A stretch of DNA of 64,000 nt, from NCBI GenBank assembly GCA_036768485.1, contig JAVLUZ010000508.1:806001-870000 (forward strand). Direction: 5' to 3'. Shown in pieces: positions 22,411-32,540 of the stretch. The DNA comes from Mermis nigrescens. Taxonomy: Eukaryota; Nematoda; Enoplea; Mermithida; Mermithidae. The stretch's first letter is position 1; each line of letters begins with the position of its first letter. The notes below the pieces were generated by a model. It was given only the letters and a program-made list of their open reading frames with translations. It was not told where the DNA came from and made no database searches. Both the position numbers and the translations under genes were made by a program.

Positions 22411-23171
22411 GTGACATCCCATTGCGAACTCATAAATAGCATGTGCGACATTGCGACATCTTGGCGATGCAGGCCATAAACATAAAAGTAGGCAATTTTA
22501 TTGTTGCTCGGGTTGTGGCAAGCTAGACTGACATCTGGTAATGGGGTTGCTAGCAGTTCCACCAACCCAAACGGGGGTTGTGGAAAACAGGAAACATCCC
22601 AGACAAAAACTTAGCCATGCATATCCGCAAGCTGGATGTATCGGACAAATGGTCCATTGGACTCAAGATAGATGGGATGCACCTGTTGACAATAGCGTTC
22701 CCAACTGCAAAATTCCATGAAGGAGCGGTCATTGACATGCTCCAAGTTGAAACCAAAGAAGAAATGACCATTCAGCATATTTCTGGGCTTGAGTAGTGTA
22801 CGGATCGCATTGTAAGATTGTTCATGCGTTTTGATCATTTTGACATGACAAATATCATTTGCTGGAACATATGGTGCCTTGAGTGGCACTCATTCCGTGT
22901 TTGTGAGCCACCACATACATTGTGCATATGTTGATAGCGATTTGGACCGTCCTCTCTAGGGTGGTTGCAAAAATTTGGGGCGAGATGTTTGTCGTTTTTG
23001 TAATATCGCATTTGCAGGGGTAACTTGGAAGCGCAATACTGCTTTACAGCAGCCACAGCTTCAAGAGCTACGAGGAAGTTGGCGGCATTATGGGGTCCAT
23101 CGACGCAGGATGCTGGATGATCTCTGTCCACAAGGTCCTCTTCTGTGGAGACACGCTGCTCAGCCATGGCT

Positions 23172-23185
23172 CTGCAAAAGGTGAA
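23172..23185 (-). promoter_or_regulatory. Putative 3' splice acceptor before gene copy 1
   Basis: On the minus strand, TTCACCTTTTGCAG ends four bases before the ATG. The same T-rich acceptor is kept at the same place before the ATG of gene copy 2. It could receive a 5' exon or a trans-spliced leader; this is inference. Confidence 0.5.
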
Positions 23186-23443
23186 ACATTAGTTAATGGT
23201 ATGGCATGTGCCAATTTTTAACAAATTAATAAACAAACAGGCGCACACTCCCTCAAGTTCCTTTCCCGGCCCGCTGATTCCGAAAAACTTTTGACAGCTG
23301 CCGGTTTGTAAATACTGGGCCCTCATTCAGTGTCTACTGATTCGACATGGGCGCGGACTAGTATTTGCCTTCGGGAGTTACTTAGGTACCTATGCTGCTC
23401 TCAGAGGTGGCCAGGTTTGCAAGATCACAGGACGACTCTAAAC

Positions 23444-23704
23444 CGTAGGTGGGCAGCACCGAAATTCTGGGGGATTGAATTTCTGGGGGGGTGAAAAAAT
23501 TTTCAAAGGTCAAAAAATGGTTTTAAAAGTGGTTGTATGGCGAAAAAATACCATTTTTCGACGTTTCTCATCAAGCACTATCCAATGGCATCAAAAAATT
23601 GCTAAAAAAGCCAAAAAAATTTTTCTGGGGATTTTGATTTCTGGGGGGATGGTATTTCAACTTCTGGGGGTGCATACCCCCCAAACCCCCCACGCCCATG
23701 TGTG
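23444..23704 (-). mobile_element. MITE copy 11 (AAGTTGAAATAC subfamily)
   Basis: Exact duplication CTCTAAAC (23436-23443, 23705-23712). Inverted orientation, in the left palindrome arm. The equivalent site in the right arm is empty, so insertion postdates the palindrome. Confidence 0.93.
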
Positions 23705-23844
23705 CTCTAAACCCGTATTGCCCTCAATGACCTACGGTTTTGACTCCCTCACTCTTAATATTGCTGACCGCTTTTTGTCGGTAGTCGCAGCAGCTATGCC
23801 CTATTTACTAGCCATAAGTACCTACCTAATCCCGGAATGCTCAG

Positions 23845-24112
23845 CACACATGGGCGTGGGGGTTTGGGGGGTATGCACCCCCTCCCAGAAGTTGAAATAC
23901 CCCCCTAGAAATCAAAATACCCCCCCAGAAATTTTTTTTTGCTTTTTTAGCAACTTTTTGATGCCATTGGATAGTGCTCGATGAGAAACGTCGAAAAATG
24001 GTGTTTTTTTCGCCATACGACCACTTTTAAGACCATTCTTGACCTTTACAAATTTTTTCAGCCCCTCCAGAAATTTTTTCATCCCCCAGAATTTTGGTGC
24101 TGCCCACCTATG
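23845..24112 (+). mobile_element. MITE copy 12 (AAGTTGAAATAC subfamily)
   Basis: Ends CACACATGGGC and GCCCACCTATG. Right flank CTCGCAAG; left flank CTCAG, which looks like the same duplication with three bases lost. Comparison with the right arm near 27.88 kb gives the uninterrupted site as GGAATGCTCGCAAGG. Confidence 0.88.
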
Positions 24113-24760
24113 CTCGCAAGGTCAGTTGGCCTATCTCAACCCACTTCTCAAGTTGATGATTTAACTTGTTTTCCAATATCAACCAGATTCAAAATGTTTC
24201 GGTTCCTAAATTGTGTAGCACTCCAAATTTTGAATACAACCACAGCAAGTTCTCAACTGGACAGTCATTGGTGAAGTATTAAATGGAATTTTAGCTATTT
24301 TTGGGTTCAGAAAAAGATAGGGAAATTTCCAAAGATAAGTTAAAGATAAGACACGAAATTGTTTACCTTTCAAGTTTGGTCAAAATAAAATAAAATATTT
24401 ATCATCGTGGTGGCCCGACCTTCCCTCGATATATGCGTTCACCAGGAGGTTATTTTTCCAATTTTAATAACGCTAATAAAACAACAGCACGGCTGCAAGC
24501 CGGCTCAAAACAAATAAAAGAAAAAGCACTCCAACACGTTAATAGCATTGGCAAAAGTCCGGGAAAAAATGACTTCCGGACTACAAACCAAAAGACTTCC
24601 GGACTACAAACCCAATTTTAAAGACTACCGGACTATGGTCCGGACTGTGATCCTTTAAAAAAAGACTGGTCCGGACCACAGTCCTTCAATGCTATGTTAC
24701 TATATTGAGTTTATTTCTTATCAAATTTTATCCAGTTTGCTACAAATTTTATCAATGTAT

Positions 24761-24967
24761 TTATTCAGTTAACAAACAACAATCATATATCAATCGTATA
24801 ACTGAAAAATAAGTCGGAATCAAATTTAAAAAAATACTTTTTTCCATTTGATTATCACTTAAATTGTAACGGTTTTTTTCTAAGATCAGACTCGCCCGGC
24901 TGAAAACGCGTCCGCATAGAGCAGAGGGCTGGGATTGCCAAATGCATGTTGCCACTTTATACAGCAA
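24761..24967 (-). pseudogene. hAT transposase C-terminal dimerisation domain
   Basis: A 68-codon frame containing VATCIWQSQPSALCGRVFSR, then ASLILEKNRYNLSDNQMEK and IFLNL. This is the conserved C-terminal hAT dimerisation segment (Pro-Ser-x-ERvFS...kR--L). The usual Glu before Arg is Gly here, and a Ser of the SS pair is missing. The catalytic core that should precede it (toward higher coordinates) is not recognisable, because the element's interior has been replaced by repeats. Confidence 0.8.
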
Positions 24968-25009
24968 AGGGAATGTACTTTTTATTTTCTTCCAGTATTT
25001 GAAAATCTC

Positions 25010-25200
25010 ACTATCCCCCAGAATAAATTTTTGGAAATTTTTTTGTTTTATTTCGCGATTTTTTAATGCCTATGGATAGAGCTTGATGAGAAATGCCGAA
25101 AATGATGTTTTTTTGCCATAACACCATTTTTAAGACCATTCTTTGACCTTTGAATAATCTTACAGCCCTCCCTTAGAATTGCGATACTGCTCACCTGGAT
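25010..25200 (+). mobile_element. Degraded MITE relative inside the hAT
   Basis: The conserved middle is recognisable (TTTTTAATGCCTATGGATAG, GATGAGAAATGCCGAAAA, ACCATTTTTAAGACC, TGACCTTTGAATAATCTTAC), but the C-rich left end is missing and the right end reads CTGCTCACCTGG. This is an older copy than the others. Confidence 0.7.
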
Positions 25201-25529
25201 ACTACTACACATGACCTCCCACAATTTTAATATTTTATTTGAAAAATCGACAACTCAATAGCAAGATATTCAGAGGTGGCTCAAAGTTAGCAAAATACAA
25301 AAGATGTCTTGTTCAGGCCAGAAATAGCCAGTTTTACTGCATCTAGGACAAGTTCCTACAAAAATGAAAAATTTTCTAATTTTTTCTTTTTTGTGAATGT
25401 TAAAATTATGTGGAATGTCGCGATAAGCTTAAACTAACATGAATGTACTGCTCAAGCTCAATTAAAAGCGTTTGCAATAGTATTTGTTGACTTTGGTTGG
25501 ACAAAGCCGGTATTTTCCTTCGCATCTTG

Positions 25530-26225
25530 GGGAAAAGTAAAAACTGGAAATGGAAACGGAAATCATAAAAGCCGGAAACGGAAACAGAAACGTAAACGAT
25601 GGGTAAAAGCTGGAACCGGAAACAGAAATGATCCAAAGTGGCGGAACCGGGGTTCCCCAAGTAGGGCCCATTAGGGTCAACACCCCAACCCCGTTTCCAT
25701 CAAAATTTCACTCATAGGAGGGGTTTCAGGGTACGCAAATGGGGTACACCATTATTCACATGTAAATCTGACCCCAGTTCCGTCGGGGGTTTCTCCACCC
25801 TGGTGTCAGTCCAAAGTGGCGGAACCGGCGTTCCCTAAATAGGGCCAATCAGGGTCAAGACTTTCAACACCGGTTCCGCAACTTTGGACCACCCCTAAGG
25901 AGGAAAAATTCCCGACTGAACCAGGGTCAGATTCACATATGAATAATGGGGTACCCTGTTTCCGAGCCAGGGCGGAGAAACCCGCAATGGACCTGGGATC
26001 ATGCTTCACATATGAATAATGGGGTAACCCGTTTCCGAGCCCCTAAACCCCCTTCAGTCGTGGAAATTCTGGCGGAAACAGGGTTGAGGTGTTGACCCTG
26101 ATGGGCCCTACTTGGGTAACCCCGGGTCCGCCACTTTAGATCGTTTCTGTTTCCATTTCCGCTTTTACCCATTATTTCCGTTTCCGGCTTTTACCCTTTG
26201 TTTCCATCCCCGTTTCCTTTTCCGG
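25530..26225. repeat. Palindromic GGAAAC/TTTCCG-rich foldback block
   Basis: Arms at about 25545-25705 and 26055-26225 are reverse complements, both carrying AAAGTGGCGGA-CCGGGGTT, AAGTAGGGCCCAT and a fringe of GGAAACGGAAACAG units. A third partial copy of the core (AAAGTGGCGGAACCGGCGTT) starts at about 25811. The frames rich in Phe/Pro/Ser here are artefacts of the hexamer-like repeats. Confidence 0.82.
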
Positions 26226-27983
26226 ATTTTACCCACACCCTCGCATCTTTTCTCTGTGATGCCAAAGTTTTTTCATGAAGCAGTGGATGCTTTTGTTCCA
26301 AATGTCATTCAAGGTTGGTTGTTGGGCGACCCATTGGTGGAAATGCGCATTCCTTGCAAACACTTTTGTTTTCATTTTTACTATATGCAAAATAATCATA
26401 AAATTTCGCCAAATTTTGAGTTTGATAGATTCCAAGCTTTACTGTCTAAAGCACTACACAACAGAAAGCACGTGAATAACTTAAGAGGAAAACAAATATA
26501 CAATAATTACACTAAATAATAATTTGTGAATTAAAGATTAACTTGAGGATCATAGTCCGTAGTCCGGACCGGACCATGATCCTAAAAAAGACTATGATCC
26601 GGTAGTGCACTACGGTTTTGAAAAGGATCAGTCCTTACAGTCCGAGGATCATAAGGACTAGTCCTGGACCACGATCCAGCAGTCTTTAGTCCAGACTTTT
26701 GCCAATGCTACATGGTAACGCTTGTGACTTGTTATACATGCCGACTGACTACTCTCTACATGAATAGTTACAGTAGATGATGTCTACTCATCATCCTAAA
26801 CAAATTAAACAACAAATGCAATAACTTTTTACTAAGTCACAAGATCAAGATATTTACAGCGGCAATTCAAACAATTAATTTACTGATGTTAACATATACA
26901 TAACTCTGCTTTACTGGACAAGTACCTAAAGGATTTTGAATTGAAAGATGGGGATAAAATGAGAACTGAAGGCATAACCTCGAGCTAGTGTATCACTAGG
27001 GTGACTACTCGATTAGTCATGAAAATCCAATTTGATATAACTGTTACTACGGCAGTTACATGGTACAAACTCTATTCGAACATTTTATAATTTATATTGC
27101 TGAAGCCAGTCAACTACAGCATTTTACCACATTGGATTTTACTAACTATCTGAGTAGACATTCTAGTGATGTGCTAGCTCAAGGTTATGCCTTCAGTTCT
27201 TATTTTATCCCATCTTTTAAATTCAAAATCCTTCTAGGTACTTGTCCGGTAAAACAGAGTTATGTAAATGTTAACATCAGTAATTTACTTATTCGAATTG
27301 CCGCTGTAATTACCTTGATCATATGACTCGGCAAAAAGTAATTTCATTCATTGTTTAATTGTTTAGGATGATGAATAAATCATTATTTACTGTAACTATT
27401 TGTAAGTAGTAGTGAGTTAGTCGGTTGTGTTGGCAGTGGCATTGCATGTCCGAGTTGGAGTGGTTTTATTTTATTTGTTGTTAGCCGGCTTGTAGCTGCG
27501 CCGTTGTTTATTTTGCATTATTAAAACTGGAGAAAATTACCTCCCGGTGATCAAGTACATTGAGGGAAGGTCGGCCCCGCTACGATGATAAAAACATTAT
27601 TTGTTTTCGACCGACTTGGAAGGTATACATTGTTCAGTCTTATCTCTCTATTTATTTTTGGAAAGTCTCTTATCATTTCCTCAACCCAAAATCTAGCTAA
27701 AATCTTATTTTATCTATATGATGACTGCCCAGTTAAGAGCTCATTGGTGTTGTTTTCAAATTTTAGAGTGCTACACAAATTAGGAACCAAAAACATTTCG
27801 AGACAGCCTAACCCTTGAAAACAAGTTTAATAATCAGCTTGAGCTGGGTTGAGATTGGCCAACTGGCCTTGCGAGCATTCCGGGACTAGGTAGGTACTAA
27901 ATATAGGATTTAGGGCGTAGCTGCCAAGACTCCCGACGAGAAGCTGTCAATAATATTAAGACTGAGGGAGTTAAGGCCGTAAG

Positions 27984-28247
27984 CACACCCGGGCGTGGGG
28001 GGGGGTTTGGAGGGGGGTATGCACCCACTAGAAACCAAAATACCCCCCAGAAATCAAATACCCCCACCAGAATTCAAGTTTTGAAAATTTTTTTCGTTTT
28101 TTCGCAATTTTTTTATGCCAATGGATAGTGCTTGATGAGAAACGTCGAAAAATGGTGTTTTTATTGCCATACCACCTTTTTAAAGCTATTTTTTGACCTT
28201 CAAAAAATCTTGCAATTCTCCCAGAATTTTCTTGCTGCCCACGTATG
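27984..28247 (+). mobile_element. MITE copy 13
   Basis: Ends CACACCCGGGC and GCCCACGTATG; flanks GCCGTAAG and CCCATAAG (two mismatches). The uninterrupted paralogous site at about 33935 reads GAGTGTAAGTCATTGAGG, which fixes the insertion point. Right palindrome arm. Confidence 0.88.
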
Positions 28248-28439
28248 CCCATAAGTCATTGAGGGCTGTTGGGTTCAGGATTGCTATATGCACTGATGGA
28301 ACCTGGCCAGCACTAAGAGCAGTGTAGGTACCTAAGCAGATCCCGAAGGTAAATACAGCCATGTCAGTACCTGCGTTCATTCAGTAGACACAGGGGGCCC
28401 TGTACTTACACTGGATAGTCCCCCTTTGAGGTTGCTAGC

Positions 28440-28698
28440 CATATGTGGGCAGCAAGAAAATTCTGGGGGTTGCAAGATTTTTCTGATGGTCAAAAAATGG
28501 CCTTAAAAATGGTGATAGGGCGATAAAAACACCATTTTTCGACGTTTCTCATCAAGCACTATCCATTGGCATCAAAAAATTGCGAAAAAACCGAAAAAAA
28601 TTTTCAAAAATTGAATTCTGGGAGGGTTATTTTGATTTCTGGGGGGGTATTTTGGTTTCTGGGGGGGTGCATACCCCCAAACCCCACGCCCAGCTGTG
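28440..28698 (-). mobile_element. MITE copy 14
   Basis: Exact duplication TTGCTAGC (28432-28439, 28699-28706). Left end CATATGTGGGC; right end GCCCAGCTGTG. It lies just outside the right end of the palindromic element. Confidence 0.93.
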
Positions 28699-28706
28699 TT
28701 GCTAGC

Positions 28707-29019
28707 CACAACCAAACTGGTCAGTCATCTTAAATTATTTTTCTATCCAAAAAACCATTATTTTTGGCTATCTAGACATGGGTAACCTTTTGTTCACCTC
28801 TGTAATGGTATTGTCTGTGTCTGTGGCAGTGCGCATTTAAGTCAAGCGTTTGTGGCAAAGATTTTGTGTTTTTGTGGTACTTTCACCAATATATTCTCCA
28901 TTTCCATCGACCCTCTGGCAACGACAACAATTAGGACACTAATATTTTTCTATATACGTTGACCCTCAGGCGACAATTTGTTATTATGTTCCCTCGACAA
29001 TGTTTAAATATATGAGCCG
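28707..29019. other. Short stretch between two long-arm elements
   Basis: No gene and no repeat partner seen. Confidence 0.5.
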
Positions 29020-30626
29020 CTCTATGTTAACAGATTTAACATAGGAACGGGTACATTTGCCTTTGGGACTTACTTAGGTACCTAACTCTGCTCTTAGTGC
29101 TGGTCCCAATCGCATAGTCGCAGGCAACTTCGATTTTCTGGACCCTTGTAGACCTACGGCTTTGACTCCCTCTGTCCTAATATTGCTAACTGCACTTTTG
29201 TTGGGAGTCTCAGCAGCTACGCCCTAGATCCTAAAAGTACCTACCTAAAATCCCGGAATGCCTCGAGGTCAGTTGACCTATCTCAACCCAGCTCAAGTTG
29301 ATTAATTAACTTGTTTTCAAAGTTTACACTTGTCTTGAAATGTTTTTGGTTCCTAATGTACGTAGCACAATGAAGTTTGAAAACAACACCAACAAGCTCT
29401 AAGCTGATCAGCCATCATAAATAATTAAATAAGATTTTTGACCAATTTTTGGGTTGAGAGAAGAATATTTAATTTTGACAAAATAAATAATCAAAAAGTA
29501 TTTACCCTTATCTATCCACCAAAATATCTGAAGTCCCCGATGTAGGAAGCCGGCCTACCTCACCCTCGATGTAAAGGATCCCTGGGTGGGTTTTCTAATT
29601 TTATTTGAGTATGTACACACGGCTATGAGCCAGGAAACAAAATATCACTAATGGATAATACAAGCCAAACAACAATTTTGTCAAAAGGCAACTAACTATC
29701 CCATCACGGGATCATTACAGTAACATCAAAGTTAAAATGACAGTTAATAATTAAGCCAAAATTACTTTTAATCAATTCGAATATTCTAGAATGCGATATG
29801 CGGTAACACGTTAAAACAATTACCATTAGCATATACTTAATTCTATTTTACCGGACAAGCATCTAAATGATTTTGTAATAAAAATTAGGGATTTATATGA
29901 GAACTGAAGGCATAGCCATGAGCGCACACATCGCGCAGATGGCTACTCGAAATTGGCTATGTTAACCGGTACAGTATCGAGCTGTCTTCGGAAGGCATAT
30001 GCGAACTGATGGAACAAGTTCGCACTGTGTAACTCTCGCAGTTACACTCCCTCACGTTTCTAAAAGAAATTCGAAACACAGTGGCGAATTGTTTTGGGGG
30101 CTACTGGCGTCTGCAACGCCTCAACATGAGCAAACCGAAAAAATAAAATAAAAAATAATAATAATAACGCGGGCAGATGGCAACTTTTGCACTCAAAAAC
30201 ACTCTCAATGAAGCTAATTCCTGCTTCAGCTCATCAGCTTGCTTGAGTAACTCTTCGCTTCTATATAACAAAGTTTTTCCGCCCGAAGTCGTACCTTTTT
30301 GCACAAAAACTTTGGCGACTTTGCCTTCCTTCAGTTCACGGGTAAGGAAATTTTTTGAAATGAAAAAGGTTTGTAGATTGGGTGTGAACCCCTTGTCCAT
30401 TAAAGAATTAAGATATATTAATAGTAATACTGCTAATTGAGCAATTACTTTAAGACACGAGATTATAAGTCACATAAGATCAATTATGCATGAGCGAAAA
30501 TTAAAGACAAAGACGAGAATCTAAAACACGAGGTAAAGTTAAAATGAGGAATGCAATTATGCGAGAATGACAAGAAAATAGCACCAGAAATCAAGAAATT
30601 ACAATGATACATGAACGCAAAAAATG

Positions 30627-31532
30627 TCAAACAAAAAGAAAATAACATGACACAAAAAAGTCCGGGAATTCACATCCGGAAAAAGAAAAAACAAAATGCT
30701 GGTCGATAAGACGGCGTTTGCAGAGTTTATAGCTTTGAACCCTATAATTGGGTTTTGATGCACAGGATTTGCTGTCGCAACGTGAACTGAAACATTCACA
30801 GTCAGATTCCGTATCATGGCGAGTGTTTGAACGCTCCCTATCACAATATGGCGATGAAGTCAGCGCGTACAAACATTGGCGTAAAGTACGATGTGGATCA
30901 AAAGGTTGCTCATTGTCTTTGTTGTCATCAGAGTCGGCATAATAACAAGGTGTGGGTGGAATCCTCATCTCGTATGGCTCTGGAGTGAAACTGAAAGAAT
31001 GTTCGTGAGGCGATTCCTGCGAATGCTCCTTGGGCTGAGAAACAGGCCATGGCTGTGATAATAATGTCTCTTGTCGAGGAGGTGGCTGTGGATAGGCCTC
31101 GATGGCTTCGCAATTTTGTTGTGACGTCAGATAAAAAACTCGTTCCTGCTGTTGGCGCGAGCGTAATTGCTGGCGAACCTGATGAGTTTCGCGATTTGGT
31201 TGCAATTGTTGGCGAAACTCGCGTGGCTGCTGCTGTTACAAGCACGACATATGACCAGCATGTGCCTGCAAATACGATTCAGAACGTGAGTGCATAACCG
31301 AATACTGTTTTGGCTGCGTTGGAGCCTGTGAACACGATTGCGTTTGCAAATATGGTTTTGTTTGCGATTGTGATTGTGAGCGCAGCTGCAATTGGTAGTG
31401 CAATTGCCGGGACAACTGCGGAGCTTGCCGCCTAGTGCCTCTGTGGCTAGCACTCGTTTGTTGTTTTGCGCACGCTTCTGCTTTAGGGGAGCCTTTTAAT
31501 GTCTTCTTTTTCTTGTTGTCACCAGATGTCAC
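30627..31532 (-). pseudogene. Exonuclease-like gene, copy 3: Gln-rich C-terminal part
   Basis: One continuous frame with a single in-frame stop at 31236-31238. It begins with MTSGDNKKKKTLKG, runs into a Gln/Ser/Arg-rich segment, then EAYPQPPPRQE, EPYEMRIPPTP and NEQPFDPHRTLRQC, and ends about 31 codons after RRLIDQH. The EPYE...PFDPHRTLRQC part matches gene copy 2 (QYELPLQPL...DPHHDLRQ) and copy 1 (PFDEQHQLRKC). The exonuclease domain is absent, so either this is a deletion derivative or the C-terminal region is a separate protein. The start lies in sequence mirrored at 34.86 kb. Confidence 0.6.
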
Positions 31533-31799
31533 TTTTCCTGGTTCTCTCTCGCTTTGTTATTTTTATTGTTTGTTATTTTTTGTGTTGTATTATCATTGTA
31601 ATTTTTCTTGATTTTGGTGCTATTTTGTTCAACAGTATTCAGTCATAATTACAGGTATGCTTTGAATTTTGCTCGTGTATAACATTCCTCTTTTTTATCT
31701 TACCTCGTCTTAATCTTTATCTTCAGTGCTCTTAATTTTTTTTGATCTGACTATTGTGCCTTATAATCTCGTGCTTTAAAATTTTAATTGCTCAGCACG

Positions 31800-32540
31800 G
31801 TTTTTTTTTGTATTCGGCAAAGATTTTTCCCAATGTACAAAGACTTTTCGGGACCGTCTTTGTACATGTACAAAGATTTTTGGGAAGACAAAAATTGCAA
31901 AAAAAGGTCTATAATTCGAAAAAATTTCGGCGCTTCGCGCCGAAATGAGTAATTGTGTGTTCTATATATCTTTATAATGGCAGAAATTGCATTTCAAAAG
32001 TAAAAATGTCAAATTTTTCGGCGCTTCGCGCCGTTTTAAAGACGATTCTTAGTGATTTTTGCCCTTAGAGACCCAGAAATTAGCTAAAACACACTACGAA
32101 AAGTCAAAGAACTCTGTTTTTACGATACTAAAATCGCTGCTGTACCATATTATAGTACCCAAAAATTTTGTGTGTACAAGATGTACAAAGATTTTTAGGA
32201 AGACAAAAACTGTAAAAAGGTGTAAAATTCCAAAAATTTTCGGCGCTTCGCGCCGAACTGATAAATTATTTGTCCGATATATCTTTAAAATGGCAGAATT
32301 TGCATTTATAATGGAAAGATGTCAATATTTTTCGGCGCTTCGCGCCGTTTTCAGATAATTTTTAGTAATTTGTAGCGTCATAAACCCAGAAATTAGCTAA
32401 AATACACTACCTAAGATCGAAAACCCTGTTTTACCACACTAAAATCGCTACTGTACTATATTATAGTACACAAAAATTTGCATGTGCAAAATGTACAAAG
32501 ACTTTCGGGGACCATCTTTGTACATGTACAAACGGACCTT
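31800..32540. repeat. Tandem 310-bp module with CGGCGCTTCGCGCCG hairpins
   Basis: Two and a half units with period about 312. Each has ACCCAGAAATTAGCTAAAA, CACACTAAAATCGCT-like and TATTATAGTAC segments, TGTACAAAGATTTTT, and two copies of the perfect hairpin CGGCGC-TTC-GCGCCG (at about 31927, 32018, 32240, 32332). A related module without intact hairpins recurs in the palindrome at 44.6-47.5 kb. No coding. Confidence 0.85.

Larger units (their letters stand above)
19087..23167 (-). pseudogene. Exonuclease-like gene, copy 1 (DEDDy-type fold), interrupted
   Basis: A long minus-strand gene read from ATG at 23167 (MAEQRVSTEEDLVD) to about 19.1 kb. After an N-terminal module of about 110 codons comes an exonuclease-type domain: GFNLEHVND (Exo I position, Asn for Asp), GPFVRYIQLA and a VWD strand, LACHNPSNNK (Exo II position, its Asp reads Asn), and QAWNMPL...YLALD (Exo III, Tyr-x3-Asp, Asp at about 21955). 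This order is that of the DEDDy exonucleases (DNA_pol_A_exo1 fold: WRN, EXD2, Mut-7). Beyond it lie a Pro/Ala-rich linker, a poorly conserved middle, and a C-terminal segment with PFDEQHQLRKC shared with the other copies. Three MITEs and numerous stops break it. A splice-acceptor-like TTTTGCAG lies just before the ATG. Confidence 0.65.
24543..26710 (-). mobile_element. hAT transposon remnant, 2.2 kb
   Basis: Inverted ends TAGCATTGGCAAAAGTC and GACTTTTGCCAATGCTA. Flanks CACGTTAA (24535-24542) and CATGGTAA (26711-26718) agree at six of eight bases. Subterminal blocks are rich in AGTCCGGAC/GGACTACAGTCC units. A transposase C-terminus survives on the minus strand near the left end. The centre holds an unrelated palindromic GGAAAC-rich block and an eroded MITE. 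Excising it leaves a continuous left arm of the host palindrome. Confidence 0.82.
23304..28410. mobile_element. Long-inverted-arm element, interior-deleted copy (palindrome)
   Basis: Two arms of about 1.35 kb (insertions excluded) meet near 27.06 kb. The left arm is 23304-24542 plus 26719-27060; the right arm is about 27070-28410. Outer ends resemble TGTAAATAC-GGGCC. Shared landmarks include TTACTTAGGTACCTA, CCCTCAATGAC, CTCAACCCA and AGCCGGCTTGTAGC. The right arm is also repeated in direct orientation at 33.0-34.1 kb. It lacks the gene segment found in the 29.0-34.1 kb copy. A hAT and two MITEs interrupt the left arm and one MITE the right arm. No target duplication was identified. Confidence 0.75.

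Noticed and set aside
25406..25683. Phe/Ser/Pro-rich frames as a secreted protein
   Set aside because: They follow the GGAAAC/TTTCCG repeat and appear in several frames at once.
23304..28410. LTR retrotransposon
   Set aside because: The long terminal repeats are inverted, not direct. No reverse transcriptase, primer-binding site or polypurine tract was seen.
30177..30440. 87-codon plus-strand frame
   Set aside because: Overlaps an equally long minus-strand frame in the arm of the long-arm element, and the sibling arm does not keep it open.
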